DNA of 64,000 bases from Helicoverpa zea (Eukaryota > Arthropoda > Insecta > Lepidoptera > Noctuidae). Below the pieces are notes generated by a model. The model did no database searches. It worked only from the letters and a program-made list of their open reading frames with translations, and had not been told where the DNA came from. Of the stretch, positions 13,022 through 24,412 are shown one piece after another. Position numbers and translations under genes: made by a program. Each line of letters begins with the position of its first letter. The first letter of the stretch is position 1. The stretch lies in NCBI RefSeq assembly GCF_022581195.2, contig NC_061475.1, forward strand, positions 7,440,001 through 7,504,000, in the 5' to 3' direction.

Positions 13022-13242
13022 TTAGACACCAGTGACTGTGTTTCGGATGGCACGTTAAACTATAGGTCTCGCGGCTGTCGTATAACATCCTTGGCAGTCG
13101 TTACGGGTAGTCCACCAACCAAGGGGTATAAGTAGGGGGGTCAGATAGGGCAGTCACTCCTTGTAAAGCACTGGTACTCAGCTACATCCGGTTAGACTGG
13201 AAGCCAACCCCAACATAGTTGGGAAAAGGCTCGGAGGATGAT
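13022..13242 (+). repeat. SINE-1, head missing
   Basis: It runs from AGACACCAGTGACTGTGTTTCGG to GGGAAAAGGCTCGGAGGATGAT. An internal deletion removes part of the GTTGCCCGGGTAACTGGG block. Confidence 0.85.
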
Positions 13243-15747
13243 ATTTTCAATGAACTTGGGTCTAAACAGATAGATATTTTTTGTAGTTTAGCCAGTTCCA
13301 CCTTATTTGAAACTATATTCATCATTATCATCTGTTCAGATCGTAATAGGCTGAATTACTCTTTAGTCTGATCTTAACCAACATTAAAAAGTCTGAACAG
13401 AGTTTCTGCTAGCATGAACACGTTTATCTCCGGAACTATAGGACTGATTTGAGAAAATATCTCAGTGGTACATATCCCATTTGACGAGGAAAGCTATAGG
13501 CTATAGTTTTTGTCTAGCTACATACGCTGAGAAGTAGTGGTGGAAGTGGAAGCTACTGTTCTATAAAATAATCTGTCACGTAACAAAATAGTGTAGTAAG
13601 TAGTTCCATCCCAGCATAACACTTGAAACTAACACTCCCATCAAACATTTTACCGTCACCTGCGAATCTCAACAAACTGTAAACTTTCTTAATTAGACTA
13701 GTAACAATATTTACGTCAACGCTGGACTGAACTCGGCTAATGAGTTCACGAGTTTCTCAGATTTCGTGCAAAGGACTTGACGTAGGAGATACAAGTAGGT
13801 ATGTAGATTTTAGAAACTGATTAAAGTGTAAGATGGGAAGATGAAAGTATTTATTCTTGAAAAACTTTTAAAGCAATTTTTATGGGAGCCGAAAATATTT
13901 TGATGCTTTTTATAGCATTGCAATGCGCTATTTATTGCAAGTAGGTATAAAAAAGACTTATGGCCATTGCAATGTCAACTTTTTCTTCAAACATAAGCAC
14001 TAACTTAAGCAAAGTAGGTAATTTTGAATGATATTTTTAATATCTAATACGGTATACGATTCTTCAGACAGAATTGTGTTGCTGGGGAGTTTGTTCTGTG
14101 GTGGAACAAACTCCCCAGCAACACAATTCTTCTTCTTCCCAGCAAAAACACATAGGAAGTGGTGAAGGGCGGGCGTTTTGGGGGCTGTATTTTGTAGGTA
14201 AATTTGACGTTCAAAAAGTGCTGATTTGCAGCCTACTTTGAATAAATGACTTTTGACTTGGATTCATTATATACACATCCAAAATATCCATAAGTTATGT
14301 TTAATTCTTTCTGTCGCAGCAATTTACGTGAATATAATAGTACAGTGAAAATATAATGTTGTTTGAGCAGCTATTAAAACACAAATTACATAACGTTACA
14401 CGTCAAACTACTAAGCTAAACCAGTTCAAACAAAGAAACAAAATAAAATAAATCTAAACCAAATTCAATTTCGCAGAAATAAAGAATACTTACGCACTAA
14501 AACAAAAAACCCATTAAAATTCAAACTTTAAAGACCAAAACGCTTAAAACAAACTTCTTCAAACTCCGCATAAACTGATGGCACTGGTTTCAGGTAATAT
14601 TCTGAGCCAAGAAACTTTCAGTACACCTGCTGAAGTTCAGTAGTTTTGTTAACCAACAAAAACTTATTTACCTTTAGATGTCGTGGTTAAACCGACCTTT
14701 AGAAATGTTGGTCTTTATGGTCAGTTTTTGTGGTTCCGTAGTTGTGAGAGTTTTAAATAAATAGGTACTAATAAAAACTCTTTGTAGAAATAGCTTGTCT
14801 GTTATTTTAGAGGTACTAGTTGTGAAAATTATTGATTGCTGATTTAACAAAACACGTCAAACAAGTCGTGGTGGTCTAGTTGTATATAAGCACTTCCCTG
14901 CTAAATACGTATGTACATATATACAAGAGATGGGATTAATTATATCTACAGTAAAACTTGCGTCGAGCTAGTAGCTTTCGAGTTATTATTTTTAAGTTTT
15001 ACGTTGCGTTGGAGAACAATGATTTACAAATGGTGAAAGAGAAAATCGTGATGAACCTGGATTTAGGCAAAACTGGTGTCTTACAGTGGGGCTAAAGAAA
15101 AGGCTGGTGATGATATAAATAGATTCATTGTAACGCGAATTAATAGACTGATCGGGCTAAAACTGGTGTGGAGATTAATGATAATGCGCATATTACAACC
15201 AACAACACCGTACATACAACGGTATCCGACCGGTGTCAGACTAATAAAAAAGTTTGAAGAGACTCACAATTACCTTCAAAATAAACTGTCAGCCGACCAT
15301 CGGTCGACCGTTTAGTCTACAGTGTGTGAGGGCTCTACTAGTAAATAAATCCTACCAAATATAATTAGTCCCACCGATCCCTTGATGATTACCTAAAACC
15401 ATACAACACATCCTTGCTAAGAGTCTTAATTAATGACGATGTAAAATTAACACCCACTGATGTAATAGAACACTGTATTATCAAGTTTCTGAATAGCAGG
15501 TTTTACTGATTAGAATTTCCAAATTAGTTCTTCTACTGTGGGTGGGCCTTAAAAAGGAAGCGGATGACCTATGCTTGTGTTTTAAATGTACAATTGTACA
15601 TGCACATTGTATGCGACAACTCGGGAGCGGTCTATAGTGACCGAGCTTGTAAAAGGCAAATCTTTGAATTCTATGGCTGATTTGGTTTTGTTTTAGTTAT
15701 AGTGTTTTTTTTACTAGTATAGTTTTTTATATGTATTATAAATATCT
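13243..15747. other. AT-rich DNA, one hairpin, no gene
   Basis: Apart from the hairpin at 14070-14130 and diffuse similarity to the GTCGGCC repeat at about 15090-15330, I see no gene or defined element. Confidence 0.4.
14070..14130. repeat. Perfect 27-bp inverted repeat, 7-nt loop
   Basis: Arms 14070-14096 and 14104-14130 are exact reverse complements (left arm begins AGAATTGTGTTGCTGGGGAG). The loop is 14097-14103. Confidence 0.95.
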
Positions 15748-16114
15748 GATGATGATGATGATGTCCTAGCCGATTATCGGCTACGGCGGCTGTTCTCATG
15801 TAAGGAGATTAGCCAACTGCGCAGGACATATTATAGTGCACAAGCATTTGCGCAGACACAGGTGCACTCCCTATTCCTTCACTCTCATAGCCCGATGGGA
15901 CGGCAATCCGACACGACCGGAAAGAGATCAGGCGCAGGACCGACATTTTCGTGCTCTCCGATGCACGGGTGAATCAATCACCAACTTCCAGGCTTCGGGC
16001 TGCTTTGTGAAAGTCTTCTAAAACCCACATAGCGATTTCGGCCCGACTCGGGAATCGAACCCGAGACCTCGTGCTCAGCAGCCACACTTGCGACAACTAG
16101 ACCAACGAGGCAGT
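15748..16114 (-). mobile_element. SINE-2, tRNA-headed
   Basis: On the minus strand a tRNA-like head near 16114-16045 reads CCTCGTTGGTCTAGTTGTCG, then GGTCTCGGGTTCGATTCCCG (box B). The body ends CCGATAATCGGCTAGGAC followed by (ATC)n at the 3' end (15748-15764). The head resembles a tRNA but lacks a plausible anticodon arm, so it is a SINE head and not a tRNA gene. No TSD was identified. Confidence 0.85.
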
Positions 16115-16261
16115 TATATCTATGCAAATATCCATGTAAATATCCATGTAAATAAAAATCTATTACGCGAGCGGTAGAATTATGGCTGATTGTTTGATTG
16201 AATACAAAATATTCCCTACTTTTCAATCACTCCTGTATTAGAAAGCACGTTAAATTGGTGG

Positions 16262-16590
16262 GAAAAACCTGTCACTTGAACACCTACGGGAGTTATTACG
16301 GGTAGTCAGAGCTAGGAAGTCTGAACAGCAGTATTACCGACGTGGATCGGGTCAAAAATAACTGGCTGATTAGATCAAATAACGTTACTGTTACAGCCTT
16401 TTTATCGTCCCACTGCTGGACACAGGGCTCCTCTCACGCGGAGAAAGTTTGAGCACTAATACAGCAGCAAATAATATTGACAATTAACCTAATGAACATT
16501 AATTACACCATGATAAATGGTCGTAAGACTGGATGCAAACCTAAACATAGTTTTGTAAAAAGGGTAGACAGATGATGAGTTTTTACTCAT
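16262..16590. repeat. Degraded SINE-1 pieces
   Basis: Fragments at about 16290-16345 (TTACGGGTAGTCAGAGC), 16392-16455 (TTACAGCCTTTTTATCGTCCC) and 16529-16580 (GACTGGATGCAAACC...GATGATGA) show partial matches only. Confidence 0.5.
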
Positions 16591-17323
16591 ACGAATAGTT
16601 ACCTAAAAAGAAACCATAACACGGCTAACCAAACAAATAAATCCAAAATAACCAGCTGTAGACACCAAACTATTAGTCGCAGATGCGAGAGATGGCACAG
16701 AGTTGGCTAATTAAGGAACTTTGATCCGAATATCGTGAACGCCTAACTCTCAACTTGTAACTATGCAAATGAATACCGTGCGCCGTATAGTTTGTGGCTA
16801 CGATTTATTATTGTGAAGTTTTGAGTTTTGTGTGGTTTTCGTTTTGAAAGCTAACTAGCGTAAGCTATAGACAAAAATTGATGTGCATTGTTTGCAGTTT
16901 TTTTTTTTTATTTAGAAGAAAATTGTGGGTATCCTGAAAAGTCCTATAGAGTAAGTAGGTATTCAGAATCATTTAAATACATAGATATATTCGTTTGTAA
17001 TATAGATCGGTGCCGGGGACAGCACATAAACCTACCTCAATATGTACATACGAGTAAGTTTGTGTGTTCAGGTGGAATTTTACAACTCATTTTTTTTCAA
17101 TAGATTTTCAACCTTTTCTTAATAGTAGAAGGTTAATTTTCAATTGGTTTTGACAGGTTCGGATAGGTTGACGTGCTGGTGTCTATACTAGGCAGGTGAC
17201 TAATATTATGTCACACAAATATATTTTCTTAAAACACAGTATTTCTTCTAAATAGAGTATAAAATGGGCTGTAAAAAATCTAATGTTTTTGTTTTGTTCA
17301 ATATATGTAGACAGATATTTATA

Positions 17324-17337
17324 TACATGTAAAAGTA
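17324..17337 (+). repeat. TSD of truncated LINE, left copy
   Basis: TACATGTAAAAGTA here is repeated exactly at 19332-19345, on the other side of the LINE. Confidence 0.95.
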
Positions 17338-19331
17338 AAAAAAGGTAAGGAAAAAAGTAGAGAGCAGGGACAGCACTTGTATCTCTGCTTTATTGATCTG
17401 GAAAAAGCCTTTGACTGCGTCCCTCGCGAGGCCCTCTGGAAGGTACTGAGAAAGTTGGGGTGTACAGAGAAGTTCATAAGACTCCTGCGACTCCTGCACG
17501 ATGACATGCAATGTTGTGTAGCGGTTGAAGATGACCAATCGAGCTTCTTCTCCGTCACCTGTGGAGTGAAGCAAGGTTGTGTCCTGGCTCCCACATTATT
17601 TGCATTATATTTCGCAGTTGTAGTCCGGGAAGTATTGAATTCTTCTCCTGAAGGAGTTCGTATTCGTTATCGGACTGACGGCAAACTTTTCAACCTGAAT
17701 AGACTCAAGGCGACCACAAAGGTGTCCTATGCACATATACAGGACATTATGTATGCAGATGACCTCTGTTTCGTGGCTGAATCCCCTGAAGTCCTGCAAC
17801 AGCTAGTCACGAACCTTCACAAGCAGTGCTGTACATTTGGTCTAAAAATCAGCATCAAAAAGACAGAAGTAATGTCTTCAGACAATCACGGACGTCAAGA
17901 ACTGACCATTATGCTTGGTGAAGATGTCCTGAAGCAGGTCGATAAATTTCGATATTTGGGGAGCACTATAACAGCAAAGTGCGACCTTGACGCCGAAATC
18001 AATAGCAGAATTGGTGCTGCAGCCGCTGCTTTCGGCAAATTCGACAAGAAGGTCTTCAGCTCCCATGACCTAAAGATATCCACAAAGGTTTCTGTGTATA
18101 TGGCAGTTGTGTTGCCTTGTATACTCTACTCAGCGGAAACATGGACACCGTACCGACGCCACATCAAGCAACTAGACCGCTTCCACCTCAAATGTCTGCG
18201 CAAAATATTAAATATCCGTTGGTTTGATCGTGTGCGTAACACAGAAGTGTTGAGGAAAGCCAATGTAGGTGGCATTGAAGCATACCTCATGAGGAGACAG
18301 CTTCGTTGGTGCGGGCATGTACTGCGCATGCCGGATACTAGAGTGGCCAAGCGCATCCTCTACTCCGAGTTGCAGGAGGGCAAGCGGAAACGTGGCGGAC
18401 AGCTGCTGCGATACAAGGATGTGCTGAAGCGTCACATTAAAAGCTGTTCCATTGACCCGTCTCAGTGGGAGAATCTGGCATCCAACCGCAGAGACTGGAG
18501 AAGCCGCGTTAAAGCCAAAGTCTTTGACTTTGAAGCACGCCGACTTTCTGAGTTGGATGCCAAACGAGATGAGTTGAAAGCTCGACCACCTGTAGCTATC
18601 AACTACAACTTTGTGGCTGGTACCCTGACATGTCCGCAATGTGCGCGGACTTTCACGCACAAAATTGGATACTCCAGCCACATGAGAGCACACGCACGCC
18701 ATTAGGGTCGAAGTGGTCGCCGTTGCCGAAATCGGCGTGGAAGATTATTATTATTATTTAAATGTATGTCTCTTCCAGACCTCGGGACTATAGAGTCCCG
18801 GATTTTTGGGAGGCGAACGTGGGGCCGAAGCCAACACGCTGAAGCCCTTTTGAGACAACTTTAATGAAATGGTGACACAAAACCGACGATTATCCCTGTA
18901 TACACTATAGAAATGTACCCAAGGACAATCCCCGGTTCTGTGCTAAACTATTGCTAACTATGGATGAAAACTACTTAGGCTATTGTGATGGGATGCTAAT
19001 GGACTAGGAATGGTGAAACTACGGGAACTATGGCACCTGCCGATGACAATGTATTAAATACATGTTAAAATGGCAGGTGGAGACTCGCCAACTCACTTAC
19101 TGGGCCCCCGGGAATCAGTCACTGAAAAGCAACAAGAGGGCAACAGGGACATGAGTGGCTGAGAAGGGTGAGGATACCTCGGCGGACTTTAAACGCAGAT
19201 CACGCGCTCCCTGTGGGTCCAGCATCACCGGCCCACTCGCCACTTACCACGAGGCACCTGCCCTCCGAGCAGGACTAACCTTGCTCTAGCGACTCCACTC
19301 TGACCGGCCGATGAAGGCAAGCCAATATTAT
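17338..19331 (+). mobile_element. 5'-truncated LINE insertion with 14-bp TSD
   Basis: The element starts inside the reverse-transcriptase domain, just before motif A, and continues through an open frame into a 3' untranslated region of about 626 bp. There is no poly(A); the end reads GCAAGCCAATATTAT. The 3' region is GC-rich and structured: a hairpin CGGGACT/AGTCCCG near 18783-18797 and CACCTGCC/GGCAGGTG near 19032-19079. Exact 14-bp flanking repeats show a single insertion by target-primed reverse transcription that stopped early. The clade is uncertain; the RYLGS block and RRQLRWCGHVLRM motif recall RTE-like or related LINEs. Confidence 0.93.
17377..18705 (+). CDS. LINE reverse transcriptase, C-terminal part (truncated)
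   Basis: This is the C-terminal part of a LINE ORF2 that would copy element RNA into DNA at a nicked target. Numbering starts at the TTG codon at 17377, which is not a natural start; the frame stays open upstream to the element edge near 17338 and reads like LINE protein there (EKSREQGQHL). Motif A is FIDLEKAFD (about 5-13, both aspartates present), motif B CGVKQGC (62-68) and motif C YADD (126-129). Thumb and connector follow (FRYLGSTIT near 191; RRQLRWCGHV in the C-terminal half). The chain ends with a C2H2 zinc finger, C419, C422, H435 and H439, fitting an RNA/DNA-binding tail. The endonuclease and fingers subdomain are missing, so the copy is dead despite having no stop or frameshift. It has no host promoter in view. 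Confidence 0.9.
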   Translation: MYLCFIDLEKAFDCVPREALWKVLRKLGCTEKFIRLLRLLHDDMQCCVAVEDDQSSFFSVTCGVKQGCVLAPTLFALYFAVVVREVLNSSPEGVRIRYRTDGKLFNLNRLKATTKVSYAHIQDIMYADDLCFVAESPEVLQQLVTNLHKQCCTFGLKISIKKTEVMSSDNHGRQELTIMLGEDVLKQVDKFRYLGSTITAKCDLDAEINSRIGAAAAAFGKFDKKVFSSHDLKISTKVSVYMAVVLPCILYSAETWTPYRRHIKQLDRFHLKCLRKILNIRWFDRVRNTEVLRKANVGGIEAYLMRRQLRWCGHVLRMPDTRVAKRILYSELQEGKRKRGGQLLRYKDVLKRHIKSCSIDPSQWENLASNRRDWRSRVKAKVFDFEARRLSELDAKRDELKARPPVAINYNFVAGTLTCPQCARTFTHKIGYSSHMRAHARH

Positions 19332-19345
19332 TACATGTAAAAGTA
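19332..19345 (+). repeat. TSD of truncated LINE, right copy
   Basis: An exact duplicate of the 14 bp at 17324-17337. Confidence 0.95.
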
Positions 19346-20299
19346 GGTATATAAACTAGGTCAGCAAGTCTACATAATTAGGCCACAGTTACATAACTGT
19401 ATCCCAAATAAAAGTTAGTAGTAAACACTTGAGCCACTCAAGCAACTTGTCTACTTACTTCGAACTTAGTTCTAACTTAACACATTCTCTATACATGAAC
19501 GAGAACTTAGATATCACTTCAAGTCTAATTAATAAAGTTTTATTCGATGTTAAGAATTTGTAACTTGTTAGGTACAAGTTTGGAAAACCTAAAATGACAT
19601 GTTATAAGTGAGGTTCATAATATAATATTAACAGCTTTTATAGTCTTTAAACTGCATCACATATTGCGCAGTCATCATCTGCCTAGCCTTTTCAAAACTA
19701 TGTTGGGATGGGCTCCCAGTGACGTTGGATGTAGCTGAGTTCTAGTTTCTACATGTCATACATGTGTAAGTGTGTCTACATGATTGTTTTTCTATCTGAT
19801 CTACACTCTCCAGTTACCCAGGCAACCCGACATTCTTAGATAAGACTGGCTCTCAGATTTTGTGGTTTTTTACTAGCTGTAACGCCTATCCAATGGTACT
19901 TATGATGGCATTCTAAACCACAAATATTCTGCATAGTAAATACGCATCTCATATTAAGTTTTACAATTATTTTTTTATATGAAGAAGATGTCAACGGACA
20001 TAAATCATATTTCCCAAAATTTAAAAAATGATGGCGATCCAAAATCACTGACCCAAAAATACAGGCGACGACGCTATCTGAAACTACTCTACAAAAAAAC
20101 AGTTGACAACGCGATATTTTCGAGAAAAACAATTTCAATCACATTTCACCGAAAAGCATTTTCGTCGAAATATTTCGATAAATCCAATCACACATGGGAA
20201 CATCGTTAACACATTTTTGCGTGACAAAAAAAGTCATCAGCGAAAAAAAGGGTGAAAAAATAATGTTCAGAGTTCCGTACATATTCAGATTACTAACCC
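19346..20299. other. AT-rich DNA with SINE debris, no gene
   Basis: Apart from the SINE fragment inside it, there is nothing I recognise. The 76-codon frame at 19979-20209 is lysine- and arginine-rich, unlike any family I know. Confidence 0.4.
19672..19895 (-). repeat. Degraded SINE-1
   Basis: The plus strand reads CATCTGCCTAGCCTTTTC, GTTGGGATGGGCTCCCAGT, then CAGTTACCCAGGCAACCCGA. It is an old copy with an internal insertion near 19750-19800. Confidence 0.7.
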
Positions 20300-20740
20300 G
20301 TACACTGAAGATTAAACAGTTGGCCGACAGTCGTCCAAACTCTTTTAATTAAAGACATTCTTGATTCCAATCATCGGTCTGAAGGCCTATTCAGACCTAA
20401 GTGGTATTCGCTACCGTCTGCGGCAGAGAAAACCCTGTGGGTATGCGGTAATATTACTGTTCAGACCTAAGCGGTATTCGCTACCACCTGCGGCAGAGAA
20501 AACCCAGTGGGTATGCGATAATATTACTATTCATGCTCGGGATGCATGCCGCTGCTCCCGCGCGGTATGTACTTCTACCCACAGCGGCAGCGAATATCGC
20601 TCAGGTTTGAATAGGCCTTGATACCGGCTAAATACCTGATCCTTGTAATGTGCGTACTACCATTCATCTTCATACTGATTTATGAGCCCAAAAACACTGT
20701 CGGGCGACTAAAAGATTGCAGTGTGCTCTTAACATAATAC
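20300..20740. repeat. Old GTCGGCCGAC repeat, copy C (interrupted)
   Basis: Left part has AACAGTTGGCCGACAGTCG and ATCATCGGTCTGA. Right part has TGATACCGGCTAAATACCTGATCC and TTCATACTGATTTATGAGCCC. The gap between is filled exactly by the inverted-repeat element at 20383-20618. Confidence 0.65.
20383..20618. mobile_element. 236-bp TIR element with TGA target duplication
   Basis: Termini are AGGCCTATTCA (left) and TGAATAGGCCT (right), within longer imperfect inverted repeats (GGTATTCGCTACC against GGCAGCGAATATCGC). TGA flanks both sides (20380-20382, 20619-20621), and removing the element plus one TGA restores GGTCTGATACC as in copy A. Inside, a 70-bp unit is repeated in tandem (20391-20460, 20461-20530). 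A 3-bp duplication suggests the PIF/Harbinger superfamily, though those favour TWA. No coding capacity. Confidence 0.85.
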
Positions 20741-21500
20741 GAACATGGTTTCGCGTAACCCTTTGGGGATAGTGCGTATTAATTTTCCTAAGTACAGCGA
20801 TAATGTGTCCCGAAGTCGTAGAATATGTATGTCATTAATACTCAGGGGATGGGATCGCTTCAGAAATATTTTTCTTTAGAAAATGTTGTATTGTTTCGTT
20901 GATATAGAGATTGCAAATACAAATGTTGTAAATTCTGACTATGCACTACCATTCGGGAAAATATCGCTTTTTTATTTTAGATAATTTTGCTAAAAAGAGT
21001 CTAATTCTATATTGCGGCTTGTCTTTATAGAGCTAGAAGTTGTTTGTACAATTTTATTTTAGGTTTTGCACTAAGGATAGACTGTTAGAAATATATAAAA
21101 AAATATAAAAGAACACACCTATACAAGATACCTTTTACTAATTAATTTAACACCGATACTATCTGAAGTAATGCACGGCTTCCTGTAATCAAATATAATT
21201 AAAGACATCATTGTGAAGTATTTACTCATGCTCACGCTGGTGAGTAGGTATATACCTATTTGATTTAAGTCACAATGTTTTACTCGGAGGGTAAGATATT
21301 ATAACCGAAAGTTATTACATACTTTGTTTAAGCAAAACAAATTATTTATACAAACCAACCCAATAACAAAATCATCTACATAAAAATCCATTTGGCTACC
21401 AACTACTCTAGAAGCGCAAGTCGTGGCAAGCTAACACTAAGCTAAAGTGGTAGAACCAAGTGGGTCGTATCTAACGCTAATCGCTATCCATTGACAACAC
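20741..21500. other. AT-rich DNA, no gene recognised
   Basis: No element boundary, RNA gene or convincing open frame was seen. Confidence 0.4.
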
Positions 21501-21765
21501 GGAGTAAGCAAAGAGCGGAGATACCATAAAGCAGGTAGGTCAGGTGCCTTCTTCTAGGTCAAATTCATACGGTGGCCATCACCAAAACGATCAGTTACCA
21601 GTGAACTAAGGTTTGGGTTCTGTCAACGACTTTTGGTATTACAACAAATTCTCAGGTCCAAAGAAGTCGTATAAGTGCAAAACAGTAACGTTCTTCATAC
21701 CCCGCACAACCGCATTTTGGTGAGCTATTTTAAGAAGCGATGTAATGTGTGGTGCCGGTAACAGA
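21501..21765 (+). repeat. GCGGAGAT repeat, copy 1
   Basis: GCGGAGATACCATAAAG, AGGTAGGTCAGGTGCCTTCTT and a GCACAACCGCATTTTGGTGAGCTA block recur at 40.16-40.56 kb (same strand) and 48.24-48.49 kb (opposite strand). Confidence 0.7.
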
Positions 21766-21788
21766 AAAACCGTGGAAACCGTCTGTCA

Positions 21789-21980
21789 TGGTATGAGCAT
21801 GTGATGCGGAGGAATGAGCGTCATGCCGTGACGAAGGTTTTGAGTATGAATGTGGACGGATATGGGGGAAGAGGACGACCAAAGAAACATATAAATACGG
21901 TAAGAAAGAATGTTACTTGCGAGATGACGGCAGATAGAAGAGTAAGGAAGGAGAAAACATGCTGCGCCGACCAAGTATGA
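21789..21980 (+). pseudogene. RTE-type LINE ORF2 C-terminal relic
   Basis: Reading from 21789, the frame gives WYEHVMRRNERHAV, then VDGYGGRGRPKKH and EMTADRR..RKEKTCCAD, ending at a TGA at 21978-21980. The WYxHVxRRNxxH and GRGRPKK motifs with a final TCCAD are the usual C-terminus of RTE/BovB-like LINE proteins, as I know them. Everything upstream (endonuclease, polymerase core) is missing, so this is a 3' stub. It sits directly after the GCGGAGAT repeat. Confidence 0.8.
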
Positions 21981-24220
21981 TATAGGTGATTATGATGATG
22001 ACTTTGAAGCGATGTTTCTGGTACCTCTGCTAGTAATTTAGTACTCCATGTGGCAAGCCAGTGTAGAAACAAGCGCGCCGCTTCTAGTGCTAATCGGTAT
22101 CCGTTGACAACGTTATTGATGAGAGGGCAATTAATCATGATCACTTGTCCAAAGGGGTGCAGTTTCACTTATCGCCCTGTTTGGTTTTTACGAGTAATTT
22201 TGTTGCTTTTTTTTTGCTCTGGGAGTTGGTTTCTGTTGTTAGGTGTAGGTTTGTGTAAATGTGTAGCGGAGAAATCCTAACTAATGTTAGGTGTAAACGA
22301 GTAACGTAACTGAACTGATTTGGATGGAATTTTGCATTAGAATAATTTGATCTGAACTTTTCGAATGGTTAATTAATAAGGTTGTAGCGTATTCCTTACA
22401 AAGTTTATGAAGCTAAAATGGGACAGGTAAATAGTATAAAAACTAGATAAAGGTGTTATGCAAACCGGCAGATGTTCATTATATATTCTTTAAAGGCGAA
22501 TGGCAGGCTTGTATGGGACTTTCGTACCGCTAATAAAATTTCGTTTTTTGGGATATTTTTTGTTTTAATTGATGGGTAATATGATAGACAAGCCCTTTGT
22601 AAATTCTTAGATTTTTAGAACTTGGGAAGCAAAAGTTATGACCAGTTTTGTTTTTTAAGGTTATGTACTACAGTGTACCCATGTAGGTTGTTTTACCTAG
22701 CTACATAAACATATTGAACATTGTTATGGTAATAAAATAAATGTTCTACCTAGCTTGTCTCTTAATCAACAGCAAATAACTGAACAGATACAGACTGAAA
22801 GATTTTCGTTACCTGTCAATAAAATAATTGCCAATACAAAAAAATATTGATGTTGAAAATAATTTATTTGATTAAATTGTTAATTATTAAGAGAGTATGC
22901 AATAATTATTTATTTTAAGATATAATATGTAATTGGTTAATAATATTTACTGTTATTTCTATTTTTGAATAATTATATTTATCATTTCGAGCCTCGAATT
23001 ACTTGAATCTTTTATTTGGTATAATTAATTAATCCGGAGTTCTAAAAATACTACACTAACATGAAAATAAATGGCTTAGTAGCCTTAATAATTGGTATAA
23101 ATTCTATAACTGAACAACAAAAAAAAATAATTATGCGGTACGAATCTGCCGTTCGCCTTTAAATATTTTTAAACATAAATTGTATTTTTTAACCAACGAT
23201 GTTTCAAAAGCGCTGAAGATATTATAAAGTTCCTGGATTTATGAAAACAATATTTAAGCCTGCAGACACGTTAACTTAAAACAAAAGAGAAAACTACATG
23301 AACAAATTCTTGGAACCAGTTATTAAATAAAATAAGATCGCCGAACAACCTTCTTACATAAATATGATAAAGAGGTAGGTAACAATGAATAATATATGAT
23401 ACACATACATTATATACACTTTGGTGTAGATCATCTTTATAATATTCTTGAAGTAAATATTAGCTGTCTTTTTCGGTTTCTACCGCTTAAAGGTAGTTTT
23501 GAACTATGGAATGGTCTCTATGTGCCCCAGAAAGCAGTTGATGCTGATCAGAATTATAACATTTTCAGCAGTCGTCACGGGTAGTCAGAAACCGGAAATT
23601 TTGACAACCATAGTTTTATTTAAAGAGCATAGTTTTATGTGCTATCAAGCATTACAATACCCGCACTATGCAGACTTTTTAGTCGGCCAACAGTTTGATC
23701 GGGTGCTTGAAAGTATGGAAATGAATGGTAGTACTCACATAACATCTTGTTTTTTCCGTGTAGTTTCCAATCTAAAACACAGCAAAATAAAAGTCACACC
23801 CAAAAACACACAGTCTAAAACTCATCTCAATAACATACTCTCCCAGTCATAGCTTCGCTTCACATAAAGACAAAAATTCATAGCAACATGAAAGTATAAG
23901 TATGACATCGTAAAATCAACCCGACTTGACTCGCCTTATATCATCTAGTTTTATTATATATCATAAAAGATATCAAACTATAACATGAGAGCATTTGAGA
24001 TGGTTGCGGCGAAGGACACGAGGAAACGAGTACCTATTTCAAATTCAGAGGATATGGTGTTTTATATTAAAAAGTGTTTTTGAAAGTATCTACAAGGGGT
24101 GACATTAGAATGATTATAAATTCTAGCAACTAATACAGGTCATTCAAGTTCATACTATTTGTTACAGATATTACATCTAAAACCTTTAGGTTTAGAATTC
24201 ATTCATTTAATACTTTACAT
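21981..24220. other. AT-rich DNA, no gene recognised
   Basis: The stretch 22400-23400 is especially AT-rich. Phrases at 23575-23600 (GTCACGGGTAGTCAGAAACC) and 23680-23730 (AGTCGGCCAACAGTTTGATCG) are traces of SINE-1 and of the GTCGGCC repeat. The open frame 23499-23852 is unremarkable. Confidence 0.4.
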
Positions 24221-24221
24221 G

Positions 24222-24412
24222 ATACTAGCAACCCGCCCCGGCTTCGCACGGCTGCTGAATGTTATTATACATACATATAAATCTTCAGTCACTCTATCTA
24301 TTGAAAAAAACCGCATCAAAATCCGTTGCATAGTTTTAAAGATTTCAGCATATATAGAGGTATATAGGGACAGAGAAAGCGACTTTATTTTAAATACTAC
24401 GCAGTGAAGCGG
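24222..24412 (-). repeat. CGCGGGCTTCGC-type repeat, minus strand
   Basis: ACTAGCAACCCGCCCCGGCTTCGCACGG at the left and CATCAAAATCCGTTGCATAG inside are the reversed right end and middle of a common lepidopteran repeat related to the one at 6.9 kb. Confidence 0.55.

Noticed and set aside
16045..16114. Possible tRNA gene on the minus strand
   Set aside because: Box A and box B are present, but acceptor and anticodon stems do not pair properly and a SINE body follows.
19979..20209. 76-codon basic open frame
   Set aside because: Low-complexity lysine/arginine composition, no domain, no promoter or splice context.
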